A stretch of DNA of 64,000 bases, taken from Stenotrophomonas rhizophila. Its GTDB lineage: Bacteria > Pseudomonadota > Gammaproteobacteria > Xanthomonadales > Xanthomonadaceae. The translations under genes and the position numbers were made by a program. The notes beneath the pieces are model-generated. The model saw only the letters and a list, made by a program, of their open reading frames with translations. It made no database searches and was not told where the DNA came from. Positions within the stretch are counted from its first letter, which is position 1. The number at the start of each line of letters is the position of its first letter. The stretch spans positions 854,659 to 918,658 of the forward strand of contig NZ_RCDC01000004.1 in assembly GCF_003651185.1 (NCBI RefSeq), in the 5' to 3' direction. This document shows positions 8,534-16,781 of the stretch, piece after piece.

Positions 8534-10027
8534 ATGAGCAAGACCCTTCCCCGCAACGTTGACGTGCACGACCTGCGCTCGGCACTGGCGCTGCTGCAGA
8601 CCTACGACGACGAGTACATCGAGACCAACGAACCGGTCGATCCCGAGGCCGAACTGTCCGGCGTGTACCGCTACGTCGGCGCTGGCGGCACCGTGCAGCG
8701 CCCCACCCGCGTCGGCCCGGCGATGATGTTCAACAAGGTCAAGGGCTACCCGGACGTGCGTGTGCTGATCGGCCTGCTGGCCTCGCGCCAGCGTGTGGCC
8801 CGCATGTTTGGCGTCCCTAAGGAAAAGCTCGGCTTCCTGCTGCGCGATTCGGTGGACAACGCCATCGCCCCGGTCGTCATCCCGCGCGAGCAGGCTGCCT
8901 GCCAAGAAGTGGTGCACCTGGCCACCGATCCCGGCTTCGACCTGCGCACGCTGCTGCCGGCGCCCAAGAACACCCCCGAAGATGCCGGCCCGTACTTCAC
9001 CCTGGGCATGTGCTACGCCGCCGATCCGGAAACCGGCGAACACGACGTCACCATCCACCGCCTCTGCGTGCAGAGCAAGGATGAGATCTCCATGTACTTC
9101 GTGCCCGGTCGCCACCTGGACCAGTTCCGGATCAAGGCCGAGCAGGCCGGCAAGGCGCTGCCGATCACCATCAGCATCGGCGTGGACCCGGCCATCGAGA
9201 TCGGTGCCTGCTTCGAGCCGCCGACCACCCCGCTGGGCTTTGATGAACTGTCCATCGCCGGCGGCCTGCGTGGACGCGCTGTGGAACTGGTGGAAGGCGT
9301 GGCCGTGGGTGCACGCGCGATTGCCAATGCGGAGATCGTCATCGAAGGCGAGCTGATGCCCAACTACCGCGTGCGTGAGGACCAGAATACCAACACCGGC
9401 AAGGCCATGCCCGAGTTCCCCGGCTATACCGGCGAAGCCAAGATGGAAGTGCCGGTGATCAAGGTAAAGGCCATCACCCACCGTCGCGACCCGATCCTGC
9501 AGACCTGCATCGGCCCCAGCGACGAACACACCAACATGGCCGGCATCCCCACCGAGGCCAGCATCCTGCAATTGGTGGAACGCGCCCTGCCCGGCTTCGT
9601 GCAGAACGTGCATTGCCCCTCGCCGGGTACCGGCAAGTACGTGGCGGTGCTGCAGGTCAAAAAGCGCAGCGGCCAGGACGAAGGTCGCCAGCGCCAAGCC
9701 GCCCTGCTCGCCTTTGCCGCCTTCTCCGAGCTCAAGCACGTGTTCCTGGTGGACGAGGACGTGGACCTGTTCGACATGAACGACGTGGTCTGGGCCATGA
9801 CCACCCGCTACCAGGGCGACGTCAGCACGGTCTTCATTCCCGGCGTGCGCTGCCATCCGCTCGACCCCTCGCAGGACCCCGCGTTCAGCCCGTCGATCCG
9901 CGACCACGGCATCACCTGCAAGGCGATCTTCGATTGCACGGTGCCCTACAAGCTGAAGGCCAACTTCCAGCGCTCGCAGTTCATGGATGTGGACGTCAGT
10001 CGCTTCATCCCCGGCTTCATCAAGTAA
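8534..10027 (+). CDS. UbiD-family decarboxylase (protocatechuate/gallate decarboxylase-like)
   Basis: UbiD enzymes decarboxylate aromatic acids in the cytoplasm using prenylated FMN made by a UbiX partner. The 497-residue length fits the AroY/LpdC-type hydroxybenzoate decarboxylases. Family marks include GYPDVRVLIG, VTIHRLCVQSKDE with the conserved Arg, and NAEIVIEGEL with the two catalytic glutamates, plus TNMAGIPTEA and DVSTVFIPG. The next gene, 12 bp downstream, is the UbiX partner, as expected. The location with an exported dehydroquinate dehydratase points to protocatechuate as substrate (product catechol), but gallate or 4-hydroxybenzoate are not excluded. A ubiquinone-pathway role is less likely given these neighbours. 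Confidence 0.85.
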   Translation: MSKTLPRNVDVHDLRSALALLQTYDDEYIETNEPVDPEAELSGVYRYVGAGGTVQRPTRVGPAMMFNKVKGYPDVRVLIGLLASRQRVARMFGVPKEKLGFLLRDSVDNAIAPVVIPREQAACQEVVHLATDPGFDLRTLLPAPKNTPEDAGPYFTLGMCYAADPETGEHDVTIHRLCVQSKDEISMYFVPGRHLDQFRIKAEQAGKALPITISIGVDPAIEIGACFEPPTTPLGFDELSIAGGLRGRAVELVEGVAVGARAIANAEIVIEGELMPNYRVREDQNTNTGKAMPEFPGYTGEAKMEVPVIKVKAITHRRDPILQTCIGPSDEHTNMAGIPTEASILQLVERALPGFVQNVHCPSPGTGKYVAVLQVKKRSGQDEGRQRQAALLAFAAFSELKHVFLVDEDVDLFDMNDVVWAMTTRYQGDVSTVFIPGVRCHPLDPSQDPAFSPSIRDHGITCKAIFDCTVPYKLKANFQRSQFMDVDVSRFIPGFIK

Positions 10028-10039
10028 GCGGAGTCTGTC

Positions 10040-10639
10040 ATGCAGAAGCCAAGAGTAATCGTCGGCATCAGTGGTGCCACCGGCTTCCAGTATGGCGTCA
10101 AAGCGCTCCAGCTCCTTCGGGAGCTGGGCGTGGAGACCCACCTGGTGATGTCCAAGGCCGCCGGTCTGACCCGACAGCATGAAACCGCGTTCGACCGCGA
10201 ACAGGTCGAACAGCTGGCCGATGTGAACTACCCCTCCGGTGCGGTCGGCGCGGCAATCGCCAGCGGTTCGTTCCGCACCCTGGGCATGATCGTGGCGCCG
10301 TGTTCGATGCGCACGCTCGGGGCCATTGCCAGCGGCGTGACCGATACCCTGCTCACCCGTGCCGCCGATGTGGTGTTGAAGGAACGCCGCCGGCTGGTAC
10401 TGATGACCCGCGAAACGCCGTTGCACCTGGGCCACATCCGCAACATGGCCACGGTGACCGAGTACGGCGCCATCGTGTTCCCGCCGGTGCCCTCGCTGTA
10501 CGCCGGCCCGCAGACCATCGAGGACATGATCGCGCACAGCGCGGCCCGTGCCATCGGCCTGCTCGGGCTGGACCACCCCTCCCTGCCGCGCTGGGGCGAA
10601 ACCCTGCCGGCACTGCTGGCCGAAGGAGAGCAGACATGA
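10040..10639 (+). CDS. UbiX-type flavin prenyltransferase
   Basis: Makes the prenylated FMN cofactor for the adjacent UbiD enzyme from FMN and dimethylallyl (mono)phosphate. The 199-residue protein has the flavoprotein start [10 protein letters not shown], the [17 protein letters not shown] signature and late [18 protein letters not shown] with PPVPSLY, all typical of UbiX/Pad1. A catabolic copy such as this normally exists beside a housekeeping ubiX elsewhere. It overlaps the DUF554 start (ATGA), so the genes form one operon. Confidence 0.92.
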   Translation: MQKPRVIVGISGATGFQYGVKALQLLRELGVETHLVMSKAAGLTRQHETAFDREQVEQLADVNYPSGAVGAAIASGSFRTLGMIVAPCSMRTLGAIASGVTDTLLTRAADVVLKERRRLVLMTRETPLHLGHIRNMATVTEYGAIVFPPVPSLYAGPQTIEDMIAHSAARAIGLLGLDHPSLPRWGETLPALLAEGEQT

Positions 10640-11352
10640 TTGTCGGTCCTTACATCAACGGTGCCGCCGTGCTGGTGGGCGCCCTGGTCGGGGCAGGCCT
10701 GGCCCAGCGCATGCCCGAGCGTCTGCGCAGCGCGATGCCGCTCACCTTCGGGGTCGCGTCCATGGCGATGGGCGTGATCCTGATCAACCGCGCCGCGCAC
10801 ATGCCGGTGATGGTGCTGGCCGGCATCCTCGGGGCGCTCATCGGCGAGCTGGTGTTCCTGGAGCGCGGCATCGGCAAGGTGGGCGGGTTTGCCCGCGCCC
10901 TGGTCGAGAAGGTGGTCCCGGCCAAGGCGGGCGGCCTGTCGCAGGACGAGTTCCTGGAGAAGTTCGTGGCCATCCTGGTGCTGTTCTGCGCCAGCGGCAC
11001 CGGCATCTTCGGCTCGATGAACGAAGGCATGACCGGCGACGCGTCAATCCTGATCGCCAAGTCGTTCCTGGATCTGTTCACCGCGGCCATCTTCGCCACC
11101 ACGCTCGGTTATGCGGTGGCCACCATCGCTGTGCCGCAGCTGGTCATCCAGCTCAGCCTGGCCTTCGGTGCGGTGCTGATCCTGCCATTGACCTCGCCGG
11201 CCATGATCGCCGACTTCTCCGCGGTAGGCGGCCTGCTGATGCTCGCCACCGGCTTCCGGATCTGCGGCATCAAGATTTTCCCAGTCGCCAACATGCTGCC
11301 CGCGCTGTTGCTGGCCATGCCGATCTCGGCCCTGTGGTCGCACTTCTTCTAG
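10636..11352 (+). CDS. DUF554-family membrane protein
   Basis: Polytopic inner-membrane protein of 238 residues with six to seven hydrophobic segments. It starts [18 protein letters not shown] and has [20 protein letters not shown] and [11 protein letters not shown], the YdfK/DUF554 pattern. The function of the family is not established. The four-base overlap with ubiX and place inside a catabolic operon suggest transport of an aromatic acid or cofactor precursor, which is inference only. The start at 10636 is fixed by the ATGA overlap and GGAGAG upstream. Confidence 0.85.
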   Translation: MIVGPYINGAAVLVGALVGAGLAQRMPERLRSAMPLTFGVASMAMGVILINRAAHMPVMVLAGILGALIGELVFLERGIGKVGGFARALVEKVVPAKAGGLSQDEFLEKFVAILVLFCASGTGIFGSMNEGMTGDASILIAKSFLDLFTAAIFATTLGYAVATIAVPQLVIQLSLAFGAVLILPLTSPAMIADFSAVGGLLMLATGFRICGIKIFPVANMLPALLLAMPISALWSHFF

Positions 11353-11367
11353 CTTAGGAGCCTTGCA

Positions 11368-11871
11368 ATGATTCCGCTTCCTGCGCTTCTGGCCGCGTTC
11401 CTGCACAGCCACAGCGTGCTGTCGCTGGCCACCAGCTACGACGACATTCCGTGGTCGGCCAGCGCCTTCTACGCCTTTGACGATGAGCAGACGCGACTGC
11501 TGCTGCTCAGCTCGCTGGACACCCGCCACGGCGAAATGCTCTCCATCAACCCGCAGGTGGCCGGCACCATCACCGACCAGTTCAGCGACATCCAGCAGAT
11601 CCACGGGCTGCAGTACACCGGCACCGCCCGCCACCTGGACAGCCCGTCCGAAGCCGCACCCGCGCTGGATCTGTATTACCGGCGATTCCCTCAGGCCTAC
11701 GGCATGACTGCGCCGGTCTGGGAGATCCGCCTGCTGCACCTGAAGTTCACCGACAACCGCGTGGGCTTCGGCTCCAAGACCCTGTGGAGCCGGCATGACA
11801 AGGACGCTGACCCCGTCCTGTGCCGTGCCCACTCCCGGTGTGCCCCCTTCGTCTCTCCAAGGAATGCATGA
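11368..11871 (+). CDS. Pyridoxamine-phosphate-oxidase-like flavin-binding protein
   Basis: A 167-residue protein of the split-barrel PNPOx-like class (UPF0306/YhbP-like). The N-terminus HSHSVLSLATSYDDIPWSAS followed by FYAFDDEQTRLLLLSS and HGEMLSINPQVAGTI is the usual FMN- or F420-binding fold, and KFTDNRVGFGSKTLW matches the C-terminal strand of YhbP. The last 20 residues, with two Cys, look like an added tail. The specific reaction is unknown; the operon suggests help with flavin handling or redox chemistry of the aromatic pathway. AGGAG lies just upstream of ATG 11368, and the stop overlaps the next gene. Confidence 0.7.
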   Translation: MIPLPALLAAFLHSHSVLSLATSYDDIPWSASAFYAFDDEQTRLLLLSSLDTRHGEMLSINPQVAGTITDQFSDIQQIHGLQYTGTARHLDSPSEAAPALDLYYRRFPQAYGMTAPVWEIRLLHLKFTDNRVGFGSKTLWSRHDKDADPVLCRAHSRCAPFVSPRNA

Positions 11872-13436
11872 TGCGCATCACCTCCCGCTATTCGCTGCTC
11901 GCCCTGGCGCTGCTGGCCTCCCCGGCGTTCGCCCAGACCCTCGCCGGCCCGGCCCTGCCGCGCGGCACCCAGACCGTGCTCAAGGTCACCAGTTACGCCG
12001 ATGACGGCAGCGAAGGCACCCTGCGCTGGGCGCTGGAGCGCAACAACGCCAACCCCGGCCACAACCGCATCGAGCTGCGCGCCATCGGCACCGCGCCGTA
12101 TGTGATCAAGCCCACCCGCGAGCTGCCGCCGATCAAGGGCCCGGTGGTAATCGAGAACATGGACTGGGCGCGCAACGGTACCTATGTCGCCATTGATGGC
12201 GCGGCCTACGTGATCGGCCCCGGCACCCGTGCCTGCCCCGGCGCGGTGGAGGGCCAGTACGGCACCAACGTGCGCACCACCACCAAGCCCGGCCTGATCC
12301 TGCGCGATACCGAGGCGGTTGAAATCCGTGGCCTGGAGATCAGCAACTTCTGCATCGGCATCCTGGTCAACCGCGCCAGCGGCAACCTCATCCATGACAA
12401 CCGCATCGTGGGCAACAAAGGCGGCGCCGGCATCATGGTCACCGCCGACGATGGCAAGGGCAATGCCACCGCCACCACCACGCTGCACAACCGCATCCTG
12501 CGCAACCGCTTCATCAACAATGGCGACGCCATGGAGATGACCCGCGGCGCGGCCTTCAACCTGGTGGCCGACAACTTCATCACCAGCGATGACAAGGACA
12601 ACGAAGAACCCTCGCAGGGCCTGGAAATCCTCTGGGGCAACGACAACGTGGTGGTGCACAACCACTGGGAAAACCTGTCCGACGGCGTGCAGCTCAACTG
12701 GGGCAACCGCAACTACATCTCCGGCAATACCTTCACCGGTATTTCCTCGGCGGTCACCCTCAGCGGCACCGGCAACATCGTCGATGGCAACACCATGATC
12801 GGCAACCGCGTGGCGGTGTCGGTGCGGCCGCAGGCCGAACCCGGCGCCGATGCCGCCCCCGGCCGCAACCGGGTCACCGGCCCGGCGGTCAACACCATCA
12901 GCGCCAACGTGATGATCGACAACGGCCGGGACATCCGCCGCTGCTTTGCCGGTGGCTCCTGCCTGCCCGAGCTCAAGGGCGCCATCATCTTCAATGTGCC
13001 GGGGCTGGAGCACGGCAAGTTCATCGGCAACCGCGGCGGCGGCGTGGAAGGCGACCCGTCCAAGCTCGAAACCATCTGCGCGCTGGATGGCCCGGTGCAG
13101 GGTTGCGAGCCCTCGCCCAACCACGGCCAGGCAGCGCCAACGCTGCTGGCCACCTTGGCCGGCAGTGCGGGTGGGGTCGGCGTCCGCGGCCAATTCGTGG
13201 GCATCCCGGACAGCCTCTACCGCGTGGAGCTGTTTGCCAACAGCAAGCCTGGCATGACCGAAGCCGAACGCTACCTGGGCTTTATCCAGGTGCCGGTGGA
13301 CGCCGAGGGCCATGCCAGCTTCGTGTTCCCGCTGGCCTCGGCCGATGCCGCCAAGGCCGCCAACGTGACCGCCACGGTCACCACCACGGACGGCGCCACC
13401 TCGCCCCTGAGCGCGCCACTGAAACTGCGCCGCTGA
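11871..13436 (+). CDS. Exported right-handed beta-helix protein, candidate periplasmic 3-dehydroshikimate dehydratase
   Basis: A 521-residue exported protein. The signal peptide SLLALALLASPAFA is followed by many short parallel-beta-helix coils with Asn ladders: GLEISNFCIGILVNRASGNL, IHDNRIVGNKGGAGI, NRFINNGDAMEMTRG, DNFITSDDKDN, NTFTGISSAVTLSG. This is the pectin-lyase-like fold. Several paired Cys (GTRACPG, SNFCIG, RRCFAGGSC, TICALDG, QGCEP) suggest disulphides, fitting the dsbB gene that follows. From memory, the Acinetobacter QuiC enzyme (dehydroshikimate to protocatechuate) is of this exported type and sits with a porin and a DHQ dehydratase, as here. A polysaccharide lyase is the alternative. 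ATG 11871 is 7 nt from AAGGA; ATG 11868 is also possible. Confidence 0.6.
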   Translation: MRITSRYSLLALALLASPAFAQTLAGPALPRGTQTVLKVTSYADDGSEGTLRWALERNNANPGHNRIELRAIGTAPYVIKPTRELPPIKGPVVIENMDWARNGTYVAIDGAAYVIGPGTRACPGAVEGQYGTNVRTTTKPGLILRDTEAVEIRGLEISNFCIGILVNRASGNLIHDNRIVGNKGGAGIMVTADDGKGNATATTTLHNRILRNRFINNGDAMEMTRGAAFNLVADNFITSDDKDNEEPSQGLEILWGNDNVVVHNHWENLSDGVQLNWGNRNYISGNTFTGISSAVTLSGTGNIVDGNTMIGNRVAVSVRPQAEPGADAAPGRNRVTGPAVNTISANVMIDNGRDIRRCFAGGSCLPELKGAIIFNVPGLEHGKFIGNRGGGVEGDPSKLETICALDGPVQGCEPSPNHGQAAPTLLATLAGSAGGVGVRGQFVGIPDSLYRVELFANSKPGMTEAERYLGFIQVPVDAEGHASFVFPLASADAAKAANVTATVTTTDGATSPLSAPLKLRR

Positions 13437-13445
13437 GTGCAGCCC

Positions 13446-13474
13446 GCGCACCACGCCACCCCGGCGTGGTGCGC
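13446..13474. other. Perfect hairpin between the beta-helix and dsbB genes
   Basis: GCGCACCACGCC and GGCGTGGTGCGC form a perfect 12-bp stem around a five-base loop. There is no T run, so it is more likely an mRNA stabiliser or attenuator inside the operon than a full terminator. It splits the run into a five-gene front part and a three-gene rear part. Confidence 0.6.
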
Positions 13475-13500
13475 CCCTCTCCCCACCCGAGGTGCCCGAC

Positions 13501-14037
13501 ATGCGCGGCCCGTGGACCCGATACGCCCTACATCCACTCACCTGGAATTTCCAGCAGCGATTTCTGGCTGGCCTGCTCGGCTGCGCCGGTGTGCTGTTGT
13601 ATGCGCTGTACACGCAGTACTTCGGCGGGCTCACGCCGTGCCCGCTGTGCACCCTGCAACGCGGTGCCTTCATGGCCCTGGCCACGCTGTATTTCCTCGG
13701 CAGCCTGCATGCACCGCGTTCGGCCAAGGTACGCGCCGGCTACGTCGCACTGAGCGTGGTCATCGCCCTGCTCGGCGCCGGCGTTGCCACCCGGCATGTG
13801 TGGCTGCAACTGCTGCCAGCCGACCAAGTGCCCGCCTGTGGTCCGGATCTGGCCCACATGCTGGCGTCCTGGCCCTTGCTGGACGTGCTCCGGCAGGTAC
13901 TCACCGGCTCGGGCGAATGCGCGGTGGTGGACTGGACCTTCCTGGGTCTGTCGATGCCGGCATGGAGCCTACTCACCTACCTGGCCCTGGCGCTGTGGAG
14001 CGCTCTGGCCCTGCGCGCGCCACTGCGTCGCCGCTGA
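13501..14037 (+). CDS. DsbB-type disulphide-bond formation protein
   Basis: Inner-membrane quinone oxidoreductase that reoxidises a periplasmic DsbA-like thiol oxidase. The 178-residue protein has four hydrophobic segments, the first redox pair in GGLTPCPLCTLQRG and a second pair in the long periplasmic loop (VPACGPDL and GSGECAVV), followed by VDWTFLGLSMPAWSL as in DsbB. No dsbA lies in the window. Its position between an exported Cys-rich beta-helix protein and a porin suggests a dedicated copy helping to fold the periplasmic enzymes. ATG 13501 has AGGTG seven bases upstream. Confidence 0.9.
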   Translation: MRGPWTRYALHPLTWNFQQRFLAGLLGCAGVLLYALYTQYFGGLTPCPLCTLQRGAFMALATLYFLGSLHAPRSAKVRAGYVALSVVIALLGAGVATRHVWLQLLPADQVPACGPDLAHMLASWPLLDVLRQVLTGSGECAVVDWTFLGLSMPAWSLLTYLALALWSALALRAPLRRR

Positions 14038-14077
14038 CACCCCTCTCTCTCCCTCGTTACTTCTCAAAGGCAAGCGC

Positions 14078-15409
14078 ATGAACACCTGCTCCCTCCCGCG
14101 TTACCTCCCGCGGCACTCGCCCCTGGCCACTGCGTTGCTGTGCACGCTGGCCGCGCTGCTCGCCCCCGCCGCCTTTGCCGCCGACGCGCCGGCGGCCGAC
14201 GACCTTTACACCGGTAAGAGCATGACCGGCGACTGGAACGGCAAGCGCAGCGAATGGGCTGCCGATGGCGTTTCCTTCCGCGGCGGTTTCATCACCGAAG
14301 CGATGGGCGTGGTCGACGGTGGCATCGACCACAGCGCACGCAACGCCTTCCAGACCCAGCTCGGGGTCGACCTCGACCTGGGCAGGCTGACCGACGTCTG
14401 GGGCGATGCGCGCCTGCACCTGACCATCAACGACCGTCGCGGCCGCAGCACCTCCGGTGAGCTGGCCGGCAACGATTACATGCCCATCCAGGAGATATAC
14501 AGCGACCAGTTCACCCGCCTCACCGAACTGAGCTACGACCAGAACCTGTTCAACGGCAGGCTCAACTGGAAGGCCGGCTATTACGTGATGGGCAATGATT
14601 TCGGCATCAACCAGATCATGACCAATTTCGTCAACGCCGCGCTGTGTGCCCACCCGATTTCGCTGTCCACCAGCGCCGGCTGGACCAACTGGCCGCGTCC
14701 GCGCTGGGCCACGCACGTCACCGTACACCCCACCTCGGAGGTGACCGTGCGCGCCGGGATGGTGCTGGTCAACACCAACTACAACCTGGAGAAGAACCGC
14801 TGGAGCCTGTACGAGAAAGGCACCACCGGCCATCTGTACCCGGTGGAAGTGGAATGGGCCCCGGGCACTGCCGACCGCGGCCATTACCCGGGCCACTACA
14901 AGATCGGCTACTACTACGACACCTCCGACAAGCCGATGGTCGGCAGCCGCAGCGACCAGACCGCCCGTCGCCGCGAAGGCGCCTATGTGATGACCGACCA
15001 GAAGCTCACCAACAACGCGGTCAACGGCGGCCTGAGCGTCTTCGCCCAATACACCGAGCAGTCGCAGCAGACCGCGGTCATGCACCGCTGGGCGTCGGCC
15101 GGCATGGTCTACCAGGGCCTGTTCCACAGCCGCCCGCAGGACCGCGTGGCACTGGGCTACGTGCGCGCCTCGATCAACCGTCACCTGCTTGAGCAGCAGT
15201 TGCAGCAGCAGGCGCAAGGGCTGATTGCCGATACCGACTGGGAGCTCAACCAGGCCGAGGAACTGTGGGAGCTGGCCTACACCTTCCAGGTCAAGCCGTG
15301 GCTGTCGCTGCGGCCGGACGTGCAGTACATCACCAACCCCGGCACCTTCCGCTACAAAAACACCGACAACGTGCTCGCGCTTGGCCTGCAGGCCAAGGTC
15401 ACGTTCTGA
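14078..15409 (+). CDS. OprB-type carbohydrate-selective porin (QuiX-like context)
   Basis: Outer-membrane porin of 443 residues. A signal peptide (TALLCTLAALLAPAAFAAD) precedes an OprB-pattern barrel: MTGDWNGKRSEWAADGVSF, FQTQLGVDLDLGRL, LSYDQNLFNGRLNWKAGYY, HYKIGYYYDTSDKP and a final AlGLQAKVTF strand ending in Phe. OprB porins pass sugars and polyols; in quinate clusters a member of this kind is thought to let hydroaromatic acids into the periplasm. It lies 31 bp before the dehydratase gene and 40 bp after dsbB. Start ATG 14078 was chosen because the signal peptide begins there, with CAAAGG upstream. Confidence 0.85.
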   Translation: MNTCSLPRYLPRHSPLATALLCTLAALLAPAAFAADAPAADDLYTGKSMTGDWNGKRSEWAADGVSFRGGFITEAMGVVDGGIDHSARNAFQTQLGVDLDLGRLTDVWGDARLHLTINDRRGRSTSGELAGNDYMPIQEIYSDQFTRLTELSYDQNLFNGRLNWKAGYYVMGNDFGINQIMTNFVNAALCAHPISLSTSAGWTNWPRPRWATHVTVHPTSEVTVRAGMVLVNTNYNLEKNRWSLYEKGTTGHLYPVEVEWAPGTADRGHYPGHYKIGYYYDTSDKPMVGSRSDQTARRREGAYVMTDQKLTNNAVNGGLSVFAQYTEQSQQTAVMHRWASAGMVYQGLFHSRPQDRVALGYVRASINRHLLEQQLQQQAQGLIADTDWELNQAEELWELAYTFQVKPWLSLRPDVQYITNPGTFRYKNTDNVLALGLQAKVTF

Positions 15410-15440
15410 TCCGCCCCCTTTCCCGCTCTGGAGCTACCCC

Positions 15441-16352
15441 ATGAACACCCCCGCGCGGCGTGCTGCCGCTTCCCTCCTGTTGGCGTTGCCGCTGCTGGCC
15501 GCCAGCGTTCCGGCCACCTTTGCCGCCTCCCCGGCCGCGGCCACCAGCGCTGCCGCCGCACCGGTCTCCCTGCGCCACGCGGTACCTTTCAGCATCCGCA
15601 GCACGGTGATCGGCGAAGGCGCGCCGAAGACCATCGTGCCCACCACCGGTGCCAGCAGCGCGCAGGTGCTGGAACAGGCCCGGATCATCGGCGCCAACGC
15701 CAACGCCGATCTCATCGAGTTCCGCATCGACTACCTCGACTTCGCTACCGACCCGGTGCAGATCGCCAAGCTGGGCAAGCAGGTTGCCAGCGCCGCACGC
15801 AACAAGCCGATGATCGTCACCTTCCGCACCCAGGCCGAGGGCGGCAGCAAGCCAATCACCGACGCCGCCTACGGCGCGCTGTACACCGGGCTGATCGATG
15901 CCAGCTTCATCGATCTGCTGGATGTGGAGATGTTCCGCGCACCGGACGTGGTTGCCGCGCTGGTGACCCGGGCGCACGCCAAGGGCATCAAGGTGGTCAT
16001 GTCCAGCCATGATTTCCACGCCACCCCGCCGGCCGCCGAGATCGTCGCGCGCCTGCGCCGCCAGGACCAGTTGGGCGCGGACATCCTCAAGATCGCGGTG
16101 ATGCCGCAGAGCCCGGCCGACGTGCTGGCTCTGCTGGACGCGACCGCACAGATGCGCGCAACCTATTCGGACAAGCCGCAACTGACCGTGTCGATGGGTG
16201 GCCTGGGCGCCATCACCCGGCTATCCGGCGAAGTGTTCGGAAGCGACTTGACCTTTGGCATGATCGGCACACCGTCTGCTCCAGGCCAAGTGGATGTGGG
16301 CCAGTTGCGTCAAGTGCTGAATACCGTGCACGACGCAGTCAAAGAGAAGTAG
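15441..16352 (+). CDS. Exported type I 3-dehydroquinate dehydratase (QuiB-like)
   Basis: Converts 3-dehydroquinate to 3-dehydroshikimate through a Schiff base on lysine. The domain (about residues 50-303) has ADLIEFRIDYLDF with the conserved Glu and Arg, PMIVTFRTQAEGG, VVMSSHDFHATP with the catalytic His, and DILKIAVMPQS with the Schiff-base Lys, ending in SMGGLGAITRLSG and FGMI. Unlike biosynthetic AroD it starts with a clear signal peptide (AAASLLLALPLLAASVPATFA), so it should act in the periplasm, as in quinate/shikimate catabolism. It is the last gene of the run. A PQQ-dependent quinate dehydrogenase would complete the route and is not in the window. Confidence 0.85.
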   Translation: MNTPARRAAASLLLALPLLAASVPATFAASPAAATSAAAAPVSLRHAVPFSIRSTVIGEGAPKTIVPTTGASSAQVLEQARIIGANANADLIEFRIDYLDFATDPVQIAKLGKQVASAARNKPMIVTFRTQAEGGSKPITDAAYGALYTGLIDASFIDLLDVEMFRAPDVVAALVTRAHAKGIKVVMSSHDFHATPPAAEIVARLRRQDQLGADILKIAVMPQSPADVLALLDATAQMRATYSDKPQLTVSMGGLGAITRLSGEVFGSDLTFGMIGTPSAPGQVDVGQLRQVLNTVHDAVKEK

Positions 16353-16354
16353 CC

Positions 16355-16483
16355 CCATCATCAACGCCACAATTAACGCCGTCGGAATTCGTCGAGGCCT
16401 ATGAAAAAGACCCAGAGAGTTTCTTACTGAGGGAGGCATTGTCTCTCTGGGTCGACCAAGCTGAGCAGAAGCGTGGAGGATGA
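16355..16483 (+). pseudogene. Start-less coding-like fragment
   Basis: Right after the dehydratase stop, one frame reads TPQLTPSEFVEAYEKDPESF, then LLREALSLWVDQAEQKRGG and a TGA at 16481-16483. It is amphipathic and looks like the end of a small real protein, but it has no start codon and the frame runs back into the preceding gene in another phase. I do not recognise the family. It may be the tail of a gene whose front was lost when the accessory region to the right arrived. Confidence 0.3.
16409..16453. terminator. Inverted repeat after the catabolic operon
   Basis: GACCCAGAGA and TCTCTGGGTC form a 10-bp perfect stem with a 25-base loop. It lies 57 bp after the last gene of the catabolic run and could end that transcript, though no T run follows. 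Confidence 0.35.
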
Positions 16484-16575
16484 CTGATGTGCGCATTCGA
16501 TCAAATCTCTGCCGTGGCAGCAAACCCGCCAATGTGAAAAGGCAAAGGATAATTTACATTCGTCGCGAAGGCCGG

Positions 16576-16644
16576 GAGTTAACAATCGTGACCCGAAGGC
16601 CACGACTGTTGACTCGGAGGATGCCAAGGGCCTGGCGTCCTCCG
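16576..16644. other. Two adjoining hairpins in a gene-free stretch
   Basis: GAGTTAACAATCGTG pairs with CACGACTGTTGACTC (15 bp, two G-T type mismatches), and its last base is shared with a second stem, CGGAGGATGCCA against TGGCGTCCTCCG. The 298-bp stretch 16484-16781 holds no convincing gene, so these may be a small RNA, a terminator for the leftward aldehyde dehydrogenase gene, or the edge of an element. Confidence 0.35.
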
Positions 16645-16781
16645 GCCCGCTTTATCCAGCATGTTGGCGAAACGACTGGCGCAACTCAATTGCCTAATGA
16701 TCACACGCTCAGGCGCGCGCATTGTGCGGGGCCGCTTGTAAGAGAGCGATCATGATAGTTCAGACTCAGGGCGACCGACGA

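Noticed and set aside
8501..10576. 691-codon minus-strand open frame
   Set aside because: It lies wholly opposite the UbiD and UbiX genes, is His/Gly/Ala-rich in the way high-GC antisense frames are, and has no recognisable domain.
11697..13727. 676-codon minus-strand open frame
   Set aside because: Antisense to the beta-helix gene, which has a signal peptide and clear repeats. The reverse frame is low-complexity and unsupported.
16409..16453. Inverted repeat considered as an attachment site of the island
   Set aside because: It shows no similarity to the tRNA-Ser 3' end next to the integrase, so it does not fit as the matching site.
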